Positions 17,009-24,727 of a stretch of 64,000 bases of DNA are shown here, one piece after another (position 1 is the stretch's first letter; each line of letters opens with the position of its first letter). This DNA comes from Jatrophihabitans cynanchi (GTDB taxonomy: Bacteria; Actinomycetota; Actinomycetes; Mycobacteriales; Jatrophihabitantaceae): assembly GCF_027247405.1 (NCBI RefSeq), contig NZ_CP097463.1, positions 3,472,001-3,536,000 on the forward strand, written 5' to 3'. The notes under the pieces were generated by a model that saw only the letters and a list, made by a program, of their open reading frames with translations, was not told the DNA's origin and ran no database searches. The position numbers and the translations under genes are program-made.

Positions 17009-17971
17009 TCACACCTCGTTGCTGTTCGCTGCGGGGCAGGGTGCGTTACGCCCGCCTCGCCAGGTGTAGTCGAAGCGGCGCGCAAATTCGGTGTAGCCGG
17101 CTCGGGTGAACGCGGCGCGCATGGGATGGTTGCCCAGGTCTGTGTCGGCGCGGATCTGGGGAGCGCCGGAGCGGGCGAGCAGCCCAGTTGCATGGGCCAG
17201 CAATGCGTCGCTGTAGTGGTGACCTCGGTGGTCGGCTGCGACTCCCAGTTCGGCGATGATCGGACGGTCGCCGTTGACGAGGGCGGGAACGACGTAGCCG
17301 ACCAGGGCGCCTTCACGATCGACCCCGATCGTGAACCAGTCGGGTCGACCGTCACTGTCGAACGCGGCCTGTAGTCGCAGCTCCGCCTCGGGGCGAACAC
17401 CCGATCGTTCGCGTTCGGCGATCATGTTGTGATCGAGGGACTGATCGGCGACGGCTGCGAACAGCTCGATCAGGTCCGCTCTGCGCACTGTGGTCGCGGC
17501 TCGCATCGCCGGTTCGCGCGGCGCGACCGGTAGCGGCGAGGTCGGGGTCCACTCGACACGAACGCGCTTGACCTCGAGGGTGAATCCGGCCGACCGGAGC
17601 GCCTCGGCCAGCACCGGCCTGGTGTCCGTGAGGTCGGCGATCTGACCGTTGATCTGCACGCTGCACAGGGCGAACTCGGCGCCGATCGCCAGGCGGCTGT
17701 GCTCCAAGAGCTCTGCGACGGAAGCGGCGTCCGTCTCACCCAGTACGTCCACCATCTCCGGCGCAGCGTCTGGACCGGCCGACCACCACACCGCTGCCGC
17801 CACCAGCTTCTCGCCGTCGTGAGCCCGCCACAGCCAGTCCGGACGAGTCGTCCGCTCCCGAAGGCCATGCACGATCATCGCTGCCCAACGATCGGGCGCC
17901 GCGGCCAGTCCAGCCAGCAGCGCTACCTCGTCGGAGGACGGCGAGTTCATGGCCGAGAACGTCGTAGGCAC
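17009..17971 (-). CDS. GNAT-family N-acetyltransferase
   Basis: A 320-residue protein with a C-terminal GNAT domain: IIAELGVAADHRGHHYSDALLAHA contains the acetyl-CoA-binding loop, and AAFTRAGYTEFARRFDY is the final strand. The N-terminal half may be a second, degenerate GNAT fold, as in two-domain acetyltransferases. The GTG at 17971 has AAAGGGG nine bases upstream; an ATG seven codons later lacks one. It converges on the XRE regulator gene. The substrate cannot be told from sequence. Confidence 0.8.
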   Translation of the reverse strand: MPTTFSAMNSPSSDEVALLAGLAAAPDRWAAMIVHGLRERTTRPDWLWRAHDGEKLVAAAVWWSAGPDAAPEMVDVLGETDAASVAELLEHSRLAIGAEFALCSVQINGQIADLTDTRPVLAEALRSAGFTLEVKRVRVEWTPTSPLPVAPREPAMRAATTVRRADLIELFAAVADQSLDHNMIAERERSGVRPEAELRLQAAFDSDGRPDWFTIGVDREGALVGYVVPALVNGDRPIIAELGVAADHRGHHYSDALLAHATGLLARSGAPQIRADTDLGNHPMRAAFTRAGYTEFARRFDYTWRGGRNAPCPAANSNEV

Positions 17972-18170
17972 TGACCGACCACCCCTTTCTCCAGACGATG
18001 AATCACGTCGAGTTTCGTTGATCGTTCGGTGCCGGCGCCGCGTCCTCGAGCCCTGAGGACATGCAGTTTCATCCGGGGCGAACTGCGCTGCGGCGTCGAT
18101 GCTAGCGCGCGGGTGATCAAGGTTGTCGGTGGATTGCGTGCGTGGTCATCGGTAACGCGCAGGTGACTAC

Positions 18171-18186
18171 GGCACGAATTTGTGCC
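18171..18186. promoter_or_regulatory. Inverted repeat upstream of the LysE-type exporter
   Basis: GGCACGAATTTGTGCC has GGCAC/GTGCC arms around an AATT-containing centre, 62 bases upstream of the exporter GTG. It may be an operator; no regulator gene lies directly beside it. Confidence 0.35.
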
Positions 18187-18248
18187 TTCTTACCGTCTGG
18201 TTGGCGACCCTGCAGGATTGGTCGCAGATTCGCGTTGGGGAGAAGAAC

Positions 18249-18896
18249 GTGTGGGTGAGTGAGGGCGCGCTGGCGGGGATGGCGCTGACCGCGTTCGGAA
18301 TGGCGCTGACGCCGGGACCGAACATGATGTACCTGGTTTCGCGCAGTATCAGCCAGGGCAGGCGGGCCGGCGTGATCTCGCTGCTCGGGACCGGAGCGGG
18401 ATTCCTCGTCTACATGACGATGGCCAACTTCGGGTTGGCGGCCGTGTTCGTCGTCGTGCCGTGGGTGTATGTCGGGTTCAAGGCCGCCGGAACCGCCTAC
18501 CTCGGCTACCTGGCCTGGACAGCATTGCGGCCCGGCGGCGCCGGGGTGTTCGAGACCCGCGAACTGCGCTGCGACTCGAACTGGCGGCTGATCCGCATGG
18601 GCTTGCTGACCAACCTGCTCAACCCCAAAGCGGCCATCTTGTATCTCGCGCTGATACCGCAGTTCGTCAACCCACACGCCGGGCACGCCGCGCTGCAGGG
18701 CTTCGTGCTCGGCAGCGTCCAGATCTCGATCAGCCTGAGCGTCAACGCGCTGTTCATTCTCACCGCCGGCGCCATCGCGCGGCTCATGGCGTCCCGGCCC
18801 GGCTGGGCCAAATTGCAGCGGCGCATCACCGGCACCCTCCTGGCGACGGTCACCGCCCTGCTCCTGAAAGAAGTTCCGGCCCGAGCGCGGCTGTGA
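18249..18896 (+). CDS. LysE/RhtB-family amino-acid exporter
   Basis: A 215-residue membrane protein of the LysE/RhtB family, which exports amino acids or their derivatives. It shows LTPGPNMMYLVSRSISQGRRAG in the first loop, the family's conserved TPGP motif, and LLTNLLNPKAAILYLALIPQF in the central part. About six transmembrane segments are apparent. I start at the GTG at 18249, which has GGGGAGAAG eight bases upstream and gives the usual family length; the upstream ATG at 18180 would add an untypical hydrophilic stretch. A small cupin gene follows on the same strand. Confidence 0.87.
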   Translation: MWVSEGALAGMALTAFGMALTPGPNMMYLVSRSISQGRRAGVISLLGTGAGFLVYMTMANFGLAAVFVVVPWVYVGFKAAGTAYLGYLAWTALRPGGAGVFETRELRCDSNWRLIRMGLLTNLLNPKAAILYLALIPQFVNPHAGHAALQGFVLGSVQISISLSVNALFILTAGAIARLMASRPGWAKLQRRITGTLLATVTALLLKEVPARARL

Positions 18897-18932
18897 GACC
18901 GATCGCACGAACAGGCACGGGAGGCCGGCGGT

Positions 18933-19268
18933 ATGCACCCTGAGATCCTTACGCAGCGCGACTATGTCGCTGTTCCGCTCGGCGACGCTCCGGTCCGTGA
19001 GGTCTTTCCCGGTATCCGGCTGCGTCCGCTGTGGAAGGGCCCGACCGGCGCGCACGCGAATGTGCTGGAGATGGACCCCGGAGCGTCATGGCCACGTCCT
19101 GACGTCCATGAACCCGGGCCGGAAGAGGTGTATGTACTGGCCGGGACGTTCAATGACGGCGCTCGTGACTATCCGGCCGGGACGTTTCTGCATGCACCGG
19201 CAGGGTCGTGGCACATCCCAGCGACGACGACCGGTTGCACGCTCTTCCTCTTCTACCCGGAAGGCTAG
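18933..19268 (+). CDS. Cupin-domain protein
   Basis: A 111-residue single-cupin protein. Conserved elements are GAHANVLEMDPGASWPRPDVHEPGPEEVYVLAG (cupin motif 1 region) and PAGTFLHAPAGSWHIP (motif 2), with His and Glu that could bind a metal. The fold resembles the cupin half of ChrR-type anti-sigma factors, but no sigma factor is nearby. It starts at an ATG with GGGAGG upstream, 36 bases after the exporter, and its last four bases overlap the end of the opposing LysR gene. Confidence 0.75.
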   Translation: MHPEILTQRDYVAVPLGDAPVREVFPGIRLRPLWKGPTGAHANVLEMDPGASWPRPDVHEPGPEEVYVLAGTFNDGARDYPAGTFLHAPAGSWHIPATTTGCTLFLFYPEG

Positions 19269-20155
19269 GCGGCAGGCCGCGCCTGGTAGGCGGCACCTAC
19301 CGAGGCAACGAGCAGACTCTCCAACGTGTTCAGGGCCAGGTCGCCTTCAACACCGGGACGCCGCGACACAGCGATGTCGACTTCCGGCAGGTCCGGGAGC
19401 AACGTAGCGGCGGCATCGGCGCTGCACCCTGCAGGCACGCTTCCTGGCAGGAGGGCCGCCGCGCCGAGACCGGTCACGACGGCAGCCTGGACCGCGGCCA
19501 TGCTGTTGCTCTGGAACGCGACGCGCCAGCGCCGGCCGGCGCGCTCGACTGCGTCCAGCACCGGACGCCGCCACCGGCAGGGTGGACTGAACATGACCAG
19601 TGGCAGCTCCGCGCCGGTCAGGTCGAGCCCAGGTGAGGACGCCCAGGCCAGCGGCGCTTGATGGCGCCAACGGATGCACGCCTCCGGCATCACCGTAGGG
19701 TCGCCGAACGCCAGGTCGAGCTGCCCGCGCACCGCGAGCCGCTTCAGCTCGGCCGCAGCGCCGGTCCGCACGCGCAGCTGCACCTGCGGGTGCAGCACCG
19801 CGAAATCGGCGAGCACCACCGGCAACGCCGTGACAACCAGGTCCTCCAGCAGGCCGATGGTGCGCCGCCCGGGTGCGGCGGCGGCCGGGCCAGCGGCGAC
19901 ACCGTGGCGTGCCTCCTGCTGCATCGCGAGGATGCGTTCGGCATATCCCAGCAGTCGTTCGCCGGCTGCGGTCGGTCGGACGCCCTGCTTGCCTCGCACG
20001 AGCAGCCGGTCGCCGATGGCCCGCTCGAGCCGCTGGAGCCGCTGGCTCACCGTTGGCTGGCTGACGGCGAGGATGGTCGCCGCCTGGCTGATGCTCCCGG
20101 CACGGACGCTGGCGACGAACGCGCGCAGGTCGGGGATGTTGAGGTCGCCGTCCAC
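19265..20155 (-). CDS. LysR-family transcriptional regulator
   Basis: A 296-residue LysR-type regulator. The N-terminal winged helix-turn-helix is at about 8-66 (LRAFVASVRAGSISQAATIL, SQPTVSQRLQRLE), followed by a periplasmic-binding-like effector domain. The GTG start at 20155 faces the PhzF gene with 107 bases between, so it most likely controls the PhzF-cyclodeaminase-amidohydrolase operon in response to a substrate or intermediate. Confidence 0.88.
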   Translation of the reverse strand: MDGDLNIPDLRAFVASVRAGSISQAATILAVSQPTVSQRLQRLERAIGDRLLVRGKQGVRPTAAGERLLGYAERILAMQQEARHGVAAGPAAAAPGRRTIGLLEDLVVTALPVVLADFAVLHPQVQLRVRTGAAAELKRLAVRGQLDLAFGDPTVMPEACIRWRHQAPLAWASSPGLDLTGAELPLVMFSPPCRWRRPVLDAVERAGRRWRVAFQSNSMAAVQAAVVTGLGAAALLPGSVPAGCSADAAATLLPDLPEVDIAVSRRPGVEGDLALNTLESLLVASVGAAYQARPAA

Positions 20156-20189
20156 CCTGCGAGGCTAGTCCGGACGGGCGGCGCATGTA

Positions 20190-20216
20190 TTGGCATTGTC
20201 GATATCTGTCATCCAA
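20190..20216. promoter_or_regulatory. Candidate LysR operator in the divergent promoter
   Basis: TTGG at 20190 and CCAA at 20213 form interrupted inverted arms around a central GATATC, within an AT-richer stretch between the LysR and PhzF starts. LysR proteins bind such imperfect palindromes with a T-N11-A core. Confidence 0.45.
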
Positions 20217-20262
20217 ACATTGCGGTTCCGGAGCGGCGACATCTGCCCCTACGGTCGAGCGC

Positions 20263-21162
20263 ATGCTCGAGTATCACCACGTCGATGTCTTCACCGGCCG
20301 GCCGTACGCCGGGAACTCCCTTGCGGTGTTCCTCGATCAGCAGAGCCTGACCGTGGCGCAGATGCTCGCCGTCACGCAGGAGTTGCGGCACTTCGAAAGC
20401 ATCTTCCTCACCCGTGCCGCGGACGGTGTGGTGGATGCGCGCATCTTCGACCTGATCGAAGAACTCCCGTTCGCCGGGCATCCCACGATCGGGGCGGCAG
20501 CGGTCCTTCATCAGGTGGCCGATGCGAGTTCGGCGGGTCCGCGCGGGTGGCGGCTGCGGCTGGCAGCACGGACCGTCACCGTCACCACCTGCCGCGTGGA
20601 CGAGCGGACGGTGAGCGCCGAGCTGGCCCAGGGCGCCCCGGAGGAGCTGCCCGAATCGCCGCGACCGGACGCGCGGGAACTGGCCGCGGCCGTCGGGCTC
20701 GAGAGCGCCGATCTGAGGCGGGACCTGCCGTGCGAAGTCGTCTCCACCGGGTTGAGGTACCTGATCGTTCCGGTCGTCGCCGGGGCGCTGGCGCGTGCGC
20801 ACTACACCAGGGCGGACATGGACGCGTTCCTGGCCCGCCATGGCGCGCAGTTCTGCTACCTGCTCGACGTCGACGGCCTGGAGGGCCGGCACTGGAACAA
20901 CGACGGGCTCATCGAAGACGTCGCGACCGGCAGCGCGGCCGGGTGTGTCGCGGCGTACCTGCTGCGCCATGGCCGCGCCGCGAGCGGGCAGCCGCTCCTG
21001 CTGCATCAAGGCCGGTACGTCGGGCGGCCGAGCCGGATGCGCATCGCCGCACACGGCAGCGCGGAGCACGTCCAGGACGTCACCGTGTCCGGCGAGGTCA
21101 GCTTCCTCGGCACCGGTCGCCTCGACGTCCTTCCCGCCACCGACACAGGCAGCCGGTCATGA
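20263..21162 (+). CDS. PhzF-family isomerase/epimerase-like protein
   Basis: A 299-residue PhzF-fold protein, related to diaminopimelate epimerase and proline racemase. Family marks are YHHVDVFTGRPYAGNSLAVF at the N-terminus, the catalytic-Glu region ELRHFESIFLT, ELPFAGHPTIGAA, and DVATGSAAGCVAAYLL in the second half. Start at the ATG at 20263 (MLEYHHVDVF). The stop overlaps the next start as ATGA, so it is the first gene of a three-gene operon divergent from LysR. The reaction is unknown; isomerisation of an amino-acid-like substrate is plausible. Confidence 0.87.
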   Translation: MLEYHHVDVFTGRPYAGNSLAVFLDQQSLTVAQMLAVTQELRHFESIFLTRAADGVVDARIFDLIEELPFAGHPTIGAAAVLHQVADASSAGPRGWRLRLAARTVTVTTCRVDERTVSAELAQGAPEELPESPRPDARELAAAVGLESADLRRDLPCEVVSTGLRYLIVPVVAGALARAHYTRADMDAFLARHGAQFCYLLDVDGLEGRHWNNDGLIEDVATGSAAGCVAAYLLRHGRAASGQPLLLHQGRYVGRPSRMRIAAHGSAEHVQDVTVSGEVSFLGTGRLDVLPATDTGSRS

Positions 21163-22181
21163 GCCGGGCAGCTGTCACCTACGGTGCGGACGAGATCCGC
21201 CGGGCGGTCTGTCTCGAGGACCTGATCGAGCCGATGCGCGAGGCGTTCCGCATCGAGGCCGCCGGGGTGGGGGAGTCGACCATTTCGGTGCTCAGCCCCC
21301 GCGGCGAGGACGGGGACGTGCACGTCAAGACGGCCTGGGTTCCGGGGCACCCGTGGTTCGCCGTCAAGGTCGCTACCGGCTTCACCGTGGACGGCGGCAA
21401 CGATCGGCGCGTCCAGCCAGGGGGCTACGTGGCGCTGCACGACGCCTACGACGGAACGCTGCACGCGCTGCTCGTGGACGAGCATCACTTGACCGATCTG
21501 CGTACCGCCGCCGCGTCGGCTGCAGCCACTGACGCACTGTCGCCGGCGTCGGCGAACACCCTCGCGGTTCTGGGTACCGGCACGCAGGCGCTGTGGCAGG
21601 TGCTGGCGACCGCACGTGTGCGACCGATCACCAGCGTCACGGTGTGGGGACGGCGCAGCGACGCGGCGCATCGTCTCGCCGCAACCATCACAGCGAAGAA
21701 CCCACGTCTGCACACCGTCGTCGCCGAAACAACAAGGGACGCCGTCGACGCGGCCGACATCGTCCTGACCACGACGAGCAGCCACGCACCGGTGTTGCAC
21801 GGCGAATGGCTCCGTCCCGGGCAGCACGTGACGGCCACCGGTGCCGATGACCCGAGCAAGACCGAGCTGGACGTTGACTGCTTCGCGCACGCCGACATCG
21901 TCGCCATCGACTCGCCCAAGCACACCCCGCAGATCGGCGGAGACCTACGCAGGGCCATCGCCGCCGGCGCCCTCGACGCACCTGCAGGACGGCTCGCGTC
22001 CCTCGGCGACATCATCGGCCGCGTGCACCCCGGCCGCAGCGATGCCGCCCAGGTCTCCATCGCCAAGCTCGTCGGCATCGCCGGTCAGGATCTGCTGGCA
22101 GCCGAGGTCGCGCTGCGCCGGCTGGCGGGCGAACCGCCGGAAGGTGTCCCAGACGCCGCGACCGGACCGGGACCCACGTGA
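21159..22181 (+). CDS. Ornithine cyclodeaminase/mu-crystallin family protein
   Basis: A 340-residue NAD(P)-dependent enzyme of the ornithine cyclodeaminase family. That family includes cyclodeaminases, alanine dehydrogenases and ketimine or pyrroline-2-carboxylate reductases. Evidence: the substrate loop HVKTAWVPGHPWFAVKVATGF, the dinucleotide motif LAVLGTGTQALWQVLA, and TATGADDPSKTELD. It is coupled by ATGA to the PhzF gene. With an epimerase-like protein before and an amidohydrolase after, an imino or amino acid catabolic role is likely; the exact activity cannot be assigned. Confidence 0.87.
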   Translation: MSRAAVTYGADEIRRAVCLEDLIEPMREAFRIEAAGVGESTISVLSPRGEDGDVHVKTAWVPGHPWFAVKVATGFTVDGGNDRRVQPGGYVALHDAYDGTLHALLVDEHHLTDLRTAAASAAATDALSPASANTLAVLGTGTQALWQVLATARVRPITSVTVWGRRSDAAHRLAATITAKNPRLHTVVAETTRDAVDAADIVLTTTSSHAPVLHGEWLRPGQHVTATGADDPSKTELDVDCFAHADIVAIDSPKHTPQIGGDLRRAIAAGALDAPAGRLASLGDIIGRVHPGRSDAAQVSIAKLVGIAGQDLLAAEVALRRLAGEPPEGVPDAATGPGPT

Positions 22182-22191
22182 GCGGCGAGCC

Positions 22192-23352
22192 GTGACGTCG
22201 TCCGTGATCGCGATCGTCGGTGGCCGCCTGCTACCGATGCACGGCGCACCCATCGAGGCGGGGACCGTTGTGGTCCGCGACGGCCGCATCGCCGCGGTCG
22301 GGCCGTCCGCGAACGTCCCGCTGCCTGCCGAGGCCGAGATCGTTCGTGCCGAGGGGTGCTGGGTGCTGCCCGGACTGATCGACGCGCACACCCACGCCGG
22401 CATCGAGGAGCAGTCCGTCGGCGAACCCGGTGACGACCTGAACGAGGCTTCCCGACCCGACGACGCCGAGCTACGCGTGATCGACGGCATCAACCCCGCC
22501 GACCAAGCCTTCGAGGATGCCTTGGCTGCCGGCGTGACCACGGTAGCTGTGCTGCCCGGTTCGGCCAGCCCGATCGGTGGCCAGACGGCGCTGGTCAAAT
22601 GCCAGGGCCGGACCGTGGACGAGATGATCGTGCGAAGCCCGGCCGGCGTCAAGAGCGCGCTGGGGGAGAACCCGAAACGGGTCTGGGCAACCCGCCATGC
22701 CGGCGCCGCGACCCGGCCCGGAATCGCCGCACTCATCAGACGCGCCTTCACCGCCGCGCAGCAAGCTGCATCCGATCCCCCCCAGGAGAGCAGCGGGACG
22801 CCGGCCGCCGCCCTCTGGCGCGTGCTCGACGGTGAACTGCCATGGCACCAGCACGCGCACCGCGCGGACGACATCGCCACCGCGCTGCGGCTCGCGGACG
22901 AGTTCGGGTACCGCCTCGTCATCCATCACGGCACCGAGGCGCACCTTCTCGCCGACATCCTCGCAGCACGGGACATCCCGGTGGTCTGCGGGCCGCTGAT
23001 CGGCACTCGCGGCAAGGTGGAACTGGCCGGGCGCACCTGGCGCACACCGGCCGTGCTGCACGCAGCCGGCGTGCGGGTCGCGATCACCACGGACCATCCC
23101 GGCGTACCCATCCAATTGTTGGTCCTGCAGGCAGCGCTCGCCGTCAAAGCCGGTATGGACAGGGCCGCTGCGCTGCGGGCCATCACGTCGGTTCCCGCCG
23201 AGATCTACGGTGTCGCCGATCGGATCGGCTCGCTGACCGTCGGCACGGATGCCGACGTCGTGCTCTGGTCCGGCGACCCGCTGGACGTGATGAGCCGGCC
23301 GCTGCTGGTCTACGTCGAGGGCCGTGTCGCGTATCGCGACGCCGACTGGTGA
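22192..23352 (+). CDS. Amidohydrolase-family protein (imidazolonepropionase/dihydroorotase-like)
   Basis: A 386-residue metal-dependent hydrolase. It has the N-terminal beta-sandwich strand AIVGGRLLPMHGAPIEAGTVVVRDGRI, the metal-binding motif PGLIDAHTHAG, then LPWHQHAHRADDI, LVIHHGTEAHLLADIL and the catalytic-Asp region ITTDHPGVP. The C-terminus returns to the small domain (GSLTVGTDADVVLWSGDPLD). The GTG at 22192 lies 11 bases past the previous stop. It completes the LysR-linked operon and probably opens a cyclic amide or removes an N-acyl group in that pathway. Confidence 0.87.
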   Translation: MTSSVIAIVGGRLLPMHGAPIEAGTVVVRDGRIAAVGPSANVPLPAEAEIVRAEGCWVLPGLIDAHTHAGIEEQSVGEPGDDLNEASRPDDAELRVIDGINPADQAFEDALAAGVTTVAVLPGSASPIGGQTALVKCQGRTVDEMIVRSPAGVKSALGENPKRVWATRHAGAATRPGIAALIRRAFTAAQQAASDPPQESSGTPAAALWRVLDGELPWHQHAHRADDIATALRLADEFGYRLVIHHGTEAHLLADILAARDIPVVCGPLIGTRGKVELAGRTWRTPAVLHAAGVRVAITTDHPGVPIQLLVLQAALAVKAGMDRAAALRAITSVPAEIYGVADRIGSLTVGTDADVVLWSGDPLDVMSRPLLVYVEGRVAYRDADW

Positions 23353-23356
23353 GAAC

Positions 23357-24130
23357 TCAGTCCGCGAACTCGCGAGCCTCGGCGTCCTGCACGATCCAGT
23401 CCGGATCCGTCGGTGCCCGGATCTGGTCGGCAAATCGTGCGGCGCCCGGGAACCGGTGACCGGACAACTCCCGGGCGGCGGAGTCGATGTCGTACTCGGT
23501 GCGCTGCGGATGCAGTCCGTCTGCGTCCGCCAGCGTCCAGTAGGCCGCCGGACCGTCGTGCGTGTACGGCAGCCCGACGCTCCCACAGCCCTGGACGACG
23601 CGATCAGCCACACGCCGGCCGTACTGCAGGTGCGTATGGCCATGAACGATGGTCTGTTCCGGCACGCCTTCGCAGGCCGCCGCAACTCGAGTGTGCGGCG
23701 TCGCGGGCGTCAACAGCTCGACGTCTGAGCGCGGGCTTCCATGGCACAGGCGGATCGGACCGAGCGAAGGCACGGTCAGTGTCAATGCCGTGGGCTGCTC
23801 TCGCAGCCGGTCGACGTCATCGCCGTGCGCTCGCACGATCCACTCGTGAGTTTCACGCTCGATCGGCCGCTGACCGACGGCCATTTCGATCACCGCCCGT
23901 TCGCCGTTTCCGGCCAGCCGATAGACGGGTACCGGCAACTCGTCGAGCAGGACCATCACCCGGCGGGGTTCGGGACCCCAGGTGAGGCAACCGAGCGAGC
24001 ACAGCGCCGTGACGCCGTGCTCGGCCAGCGTCGCGATCACCGCGCGCAACGCCCAGGCATTGCCGTGCACGTCCGAGATCAGCGCGACGCGCTCGTGCGA
24101 TCCGACCGACACCGCCGGTAACGCGGTCAT
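23357..24130 (-). CDS. Calcineurin-like metallophosphoesterase, degenerate active site
   Basis: A 257-residue member of the calcineurin-like phosphoesterase superfamily (YfcE/MPPED-like). It retains ISDVHGN near the N-terminus, LCHGSP and VHGHTHLQYG, which supply several metal ligands. Two key positions are altered: the usual GDxxGxGP motif reads GCLTWGPEP, with the bridging Asp replaced by Cys, and the usual GNHE motif reads GNGE, losing the catalytic His. The protein may have reduced or changed activity. I start at the ATG at 24130; a TTG five codons earlier is possible. It converges on the amidohydrolase gene with four bases between. Confidence 0.8.
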   Translation of the reverse strand: MTALPAVSVGSHERVALISDVHGNAWALRAVIATLAEHGVTALCSLGCLTWGPEPRRVMVLLDELPVPVYRLAGNGERAVIEMAVGQRPIERETHEWIVRAHGDDVDRLREQPTALTLTVPSLGPIRLCHGSPRSDVELLTPATPHTRVAAACEGVPEQTIVHGHTHLQYGRRVADRVVQGCGSVGLPYTHDGPAAYWTLADADGLHPQRTEYDIDSAARELSGHRFPGAARFADQIRAPTDPDWIVQDAEAREFAD

Positions 24131-24178
24131 GGCCGCGGCTCGCAACCGACGGCGGACCCGTGCGCTGGTCCGATGCTC

Positions 24179-24709
24179 TCATGCACTGGGCGCCGCCTTG
24201 TCGAGCCGCTTCTCCAGCACCTGACCGGGCCAGTCCCGCACCGTGAACGTCTCAGTGCGCGTGAATCCGCAGCTTTCGTAGAAGCGCACCAGCGCCCCGC
24301 CGTTGCCGGCGAAGCAGTCCACTCGCAGCAGACCCAGGCGCCTCGCGGAGGCCTCCTGCTCGGCCACCTGCAACAGGAACCGACCCGCTCCACGGGCGAA
24401 CGGTTCACGCGAGCCGATCAGCACCATCACATAGAGTTCCGGCTCACGCGCCACATGCACGTACCGATGCGCGTCCCCCAGAACGATCGCCGCGGCGGGC
24501 CTACCGTCCCTCTCGGCCACCCTCAGCCCACCACCGGCCGCCCACGTCCTGATCGAGCTCACGCGCTGCGGGATCTCGGAGAACGGGGTCGAGCCCCACT
24601 GCTCGGTCGCGCCGCGCTGCACCATCCAGCGGATCGCACCGTCGAACAGGTCGAGCAATACCTGGGTGTCCGCGGCGTCGCCACGGCGGACGGTGAAGTG
24701 TGTCTGCAC
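24179..24709 (-). CDS. GNAT-family N-acetyltransferase
   Basis: A 176-residue single-domain GNAT enzyme: VRRGDAADTQVLLDLFDGAI opens the fold, LYVMVLIGSREPFARGAGRFLLQVAEQEA carries the acetyl-CoA-binding helix, and LLRVDCFAGNGGALVRFYESCGFTRT is the C-terminal signature. The GTG at 24709 is preceded by AAAGGAGA. It lies 18 bases after the MFS gene on the same strand and may be the last gene of the TetR-MFS-acetyltransferase operon, which would fit a resistance or detoxification unit. The substrate is unknown. Confidence 0.85.
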   Translation of the reverse strand: MQTHFTVRRGDAADTQVLLDLFDGAIRWMVQRGATEQWGSTPFSEIPQRVSSIRTWAAGGGLRVAERDGRPAAAIVLGDAHRYVHVAREPELYVMVLIGSREPFARGAGRFLLQVAEQEASARRLGLLRVDCFAGNGGALVRFYESCGFTRTETFTVRDWPGQVLEKRLDKAAPSA

Positions 24710-24727
24710 GGATCTCCTTTCTGACTG

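Noticed and set aside
20190-21158. Upstream extension of the cyclodeaminase frame
   Set aside because: It overlaps the PhzF gene in another frame and is Arg-rich; the ATGA overlap at 21159 is the proper start.
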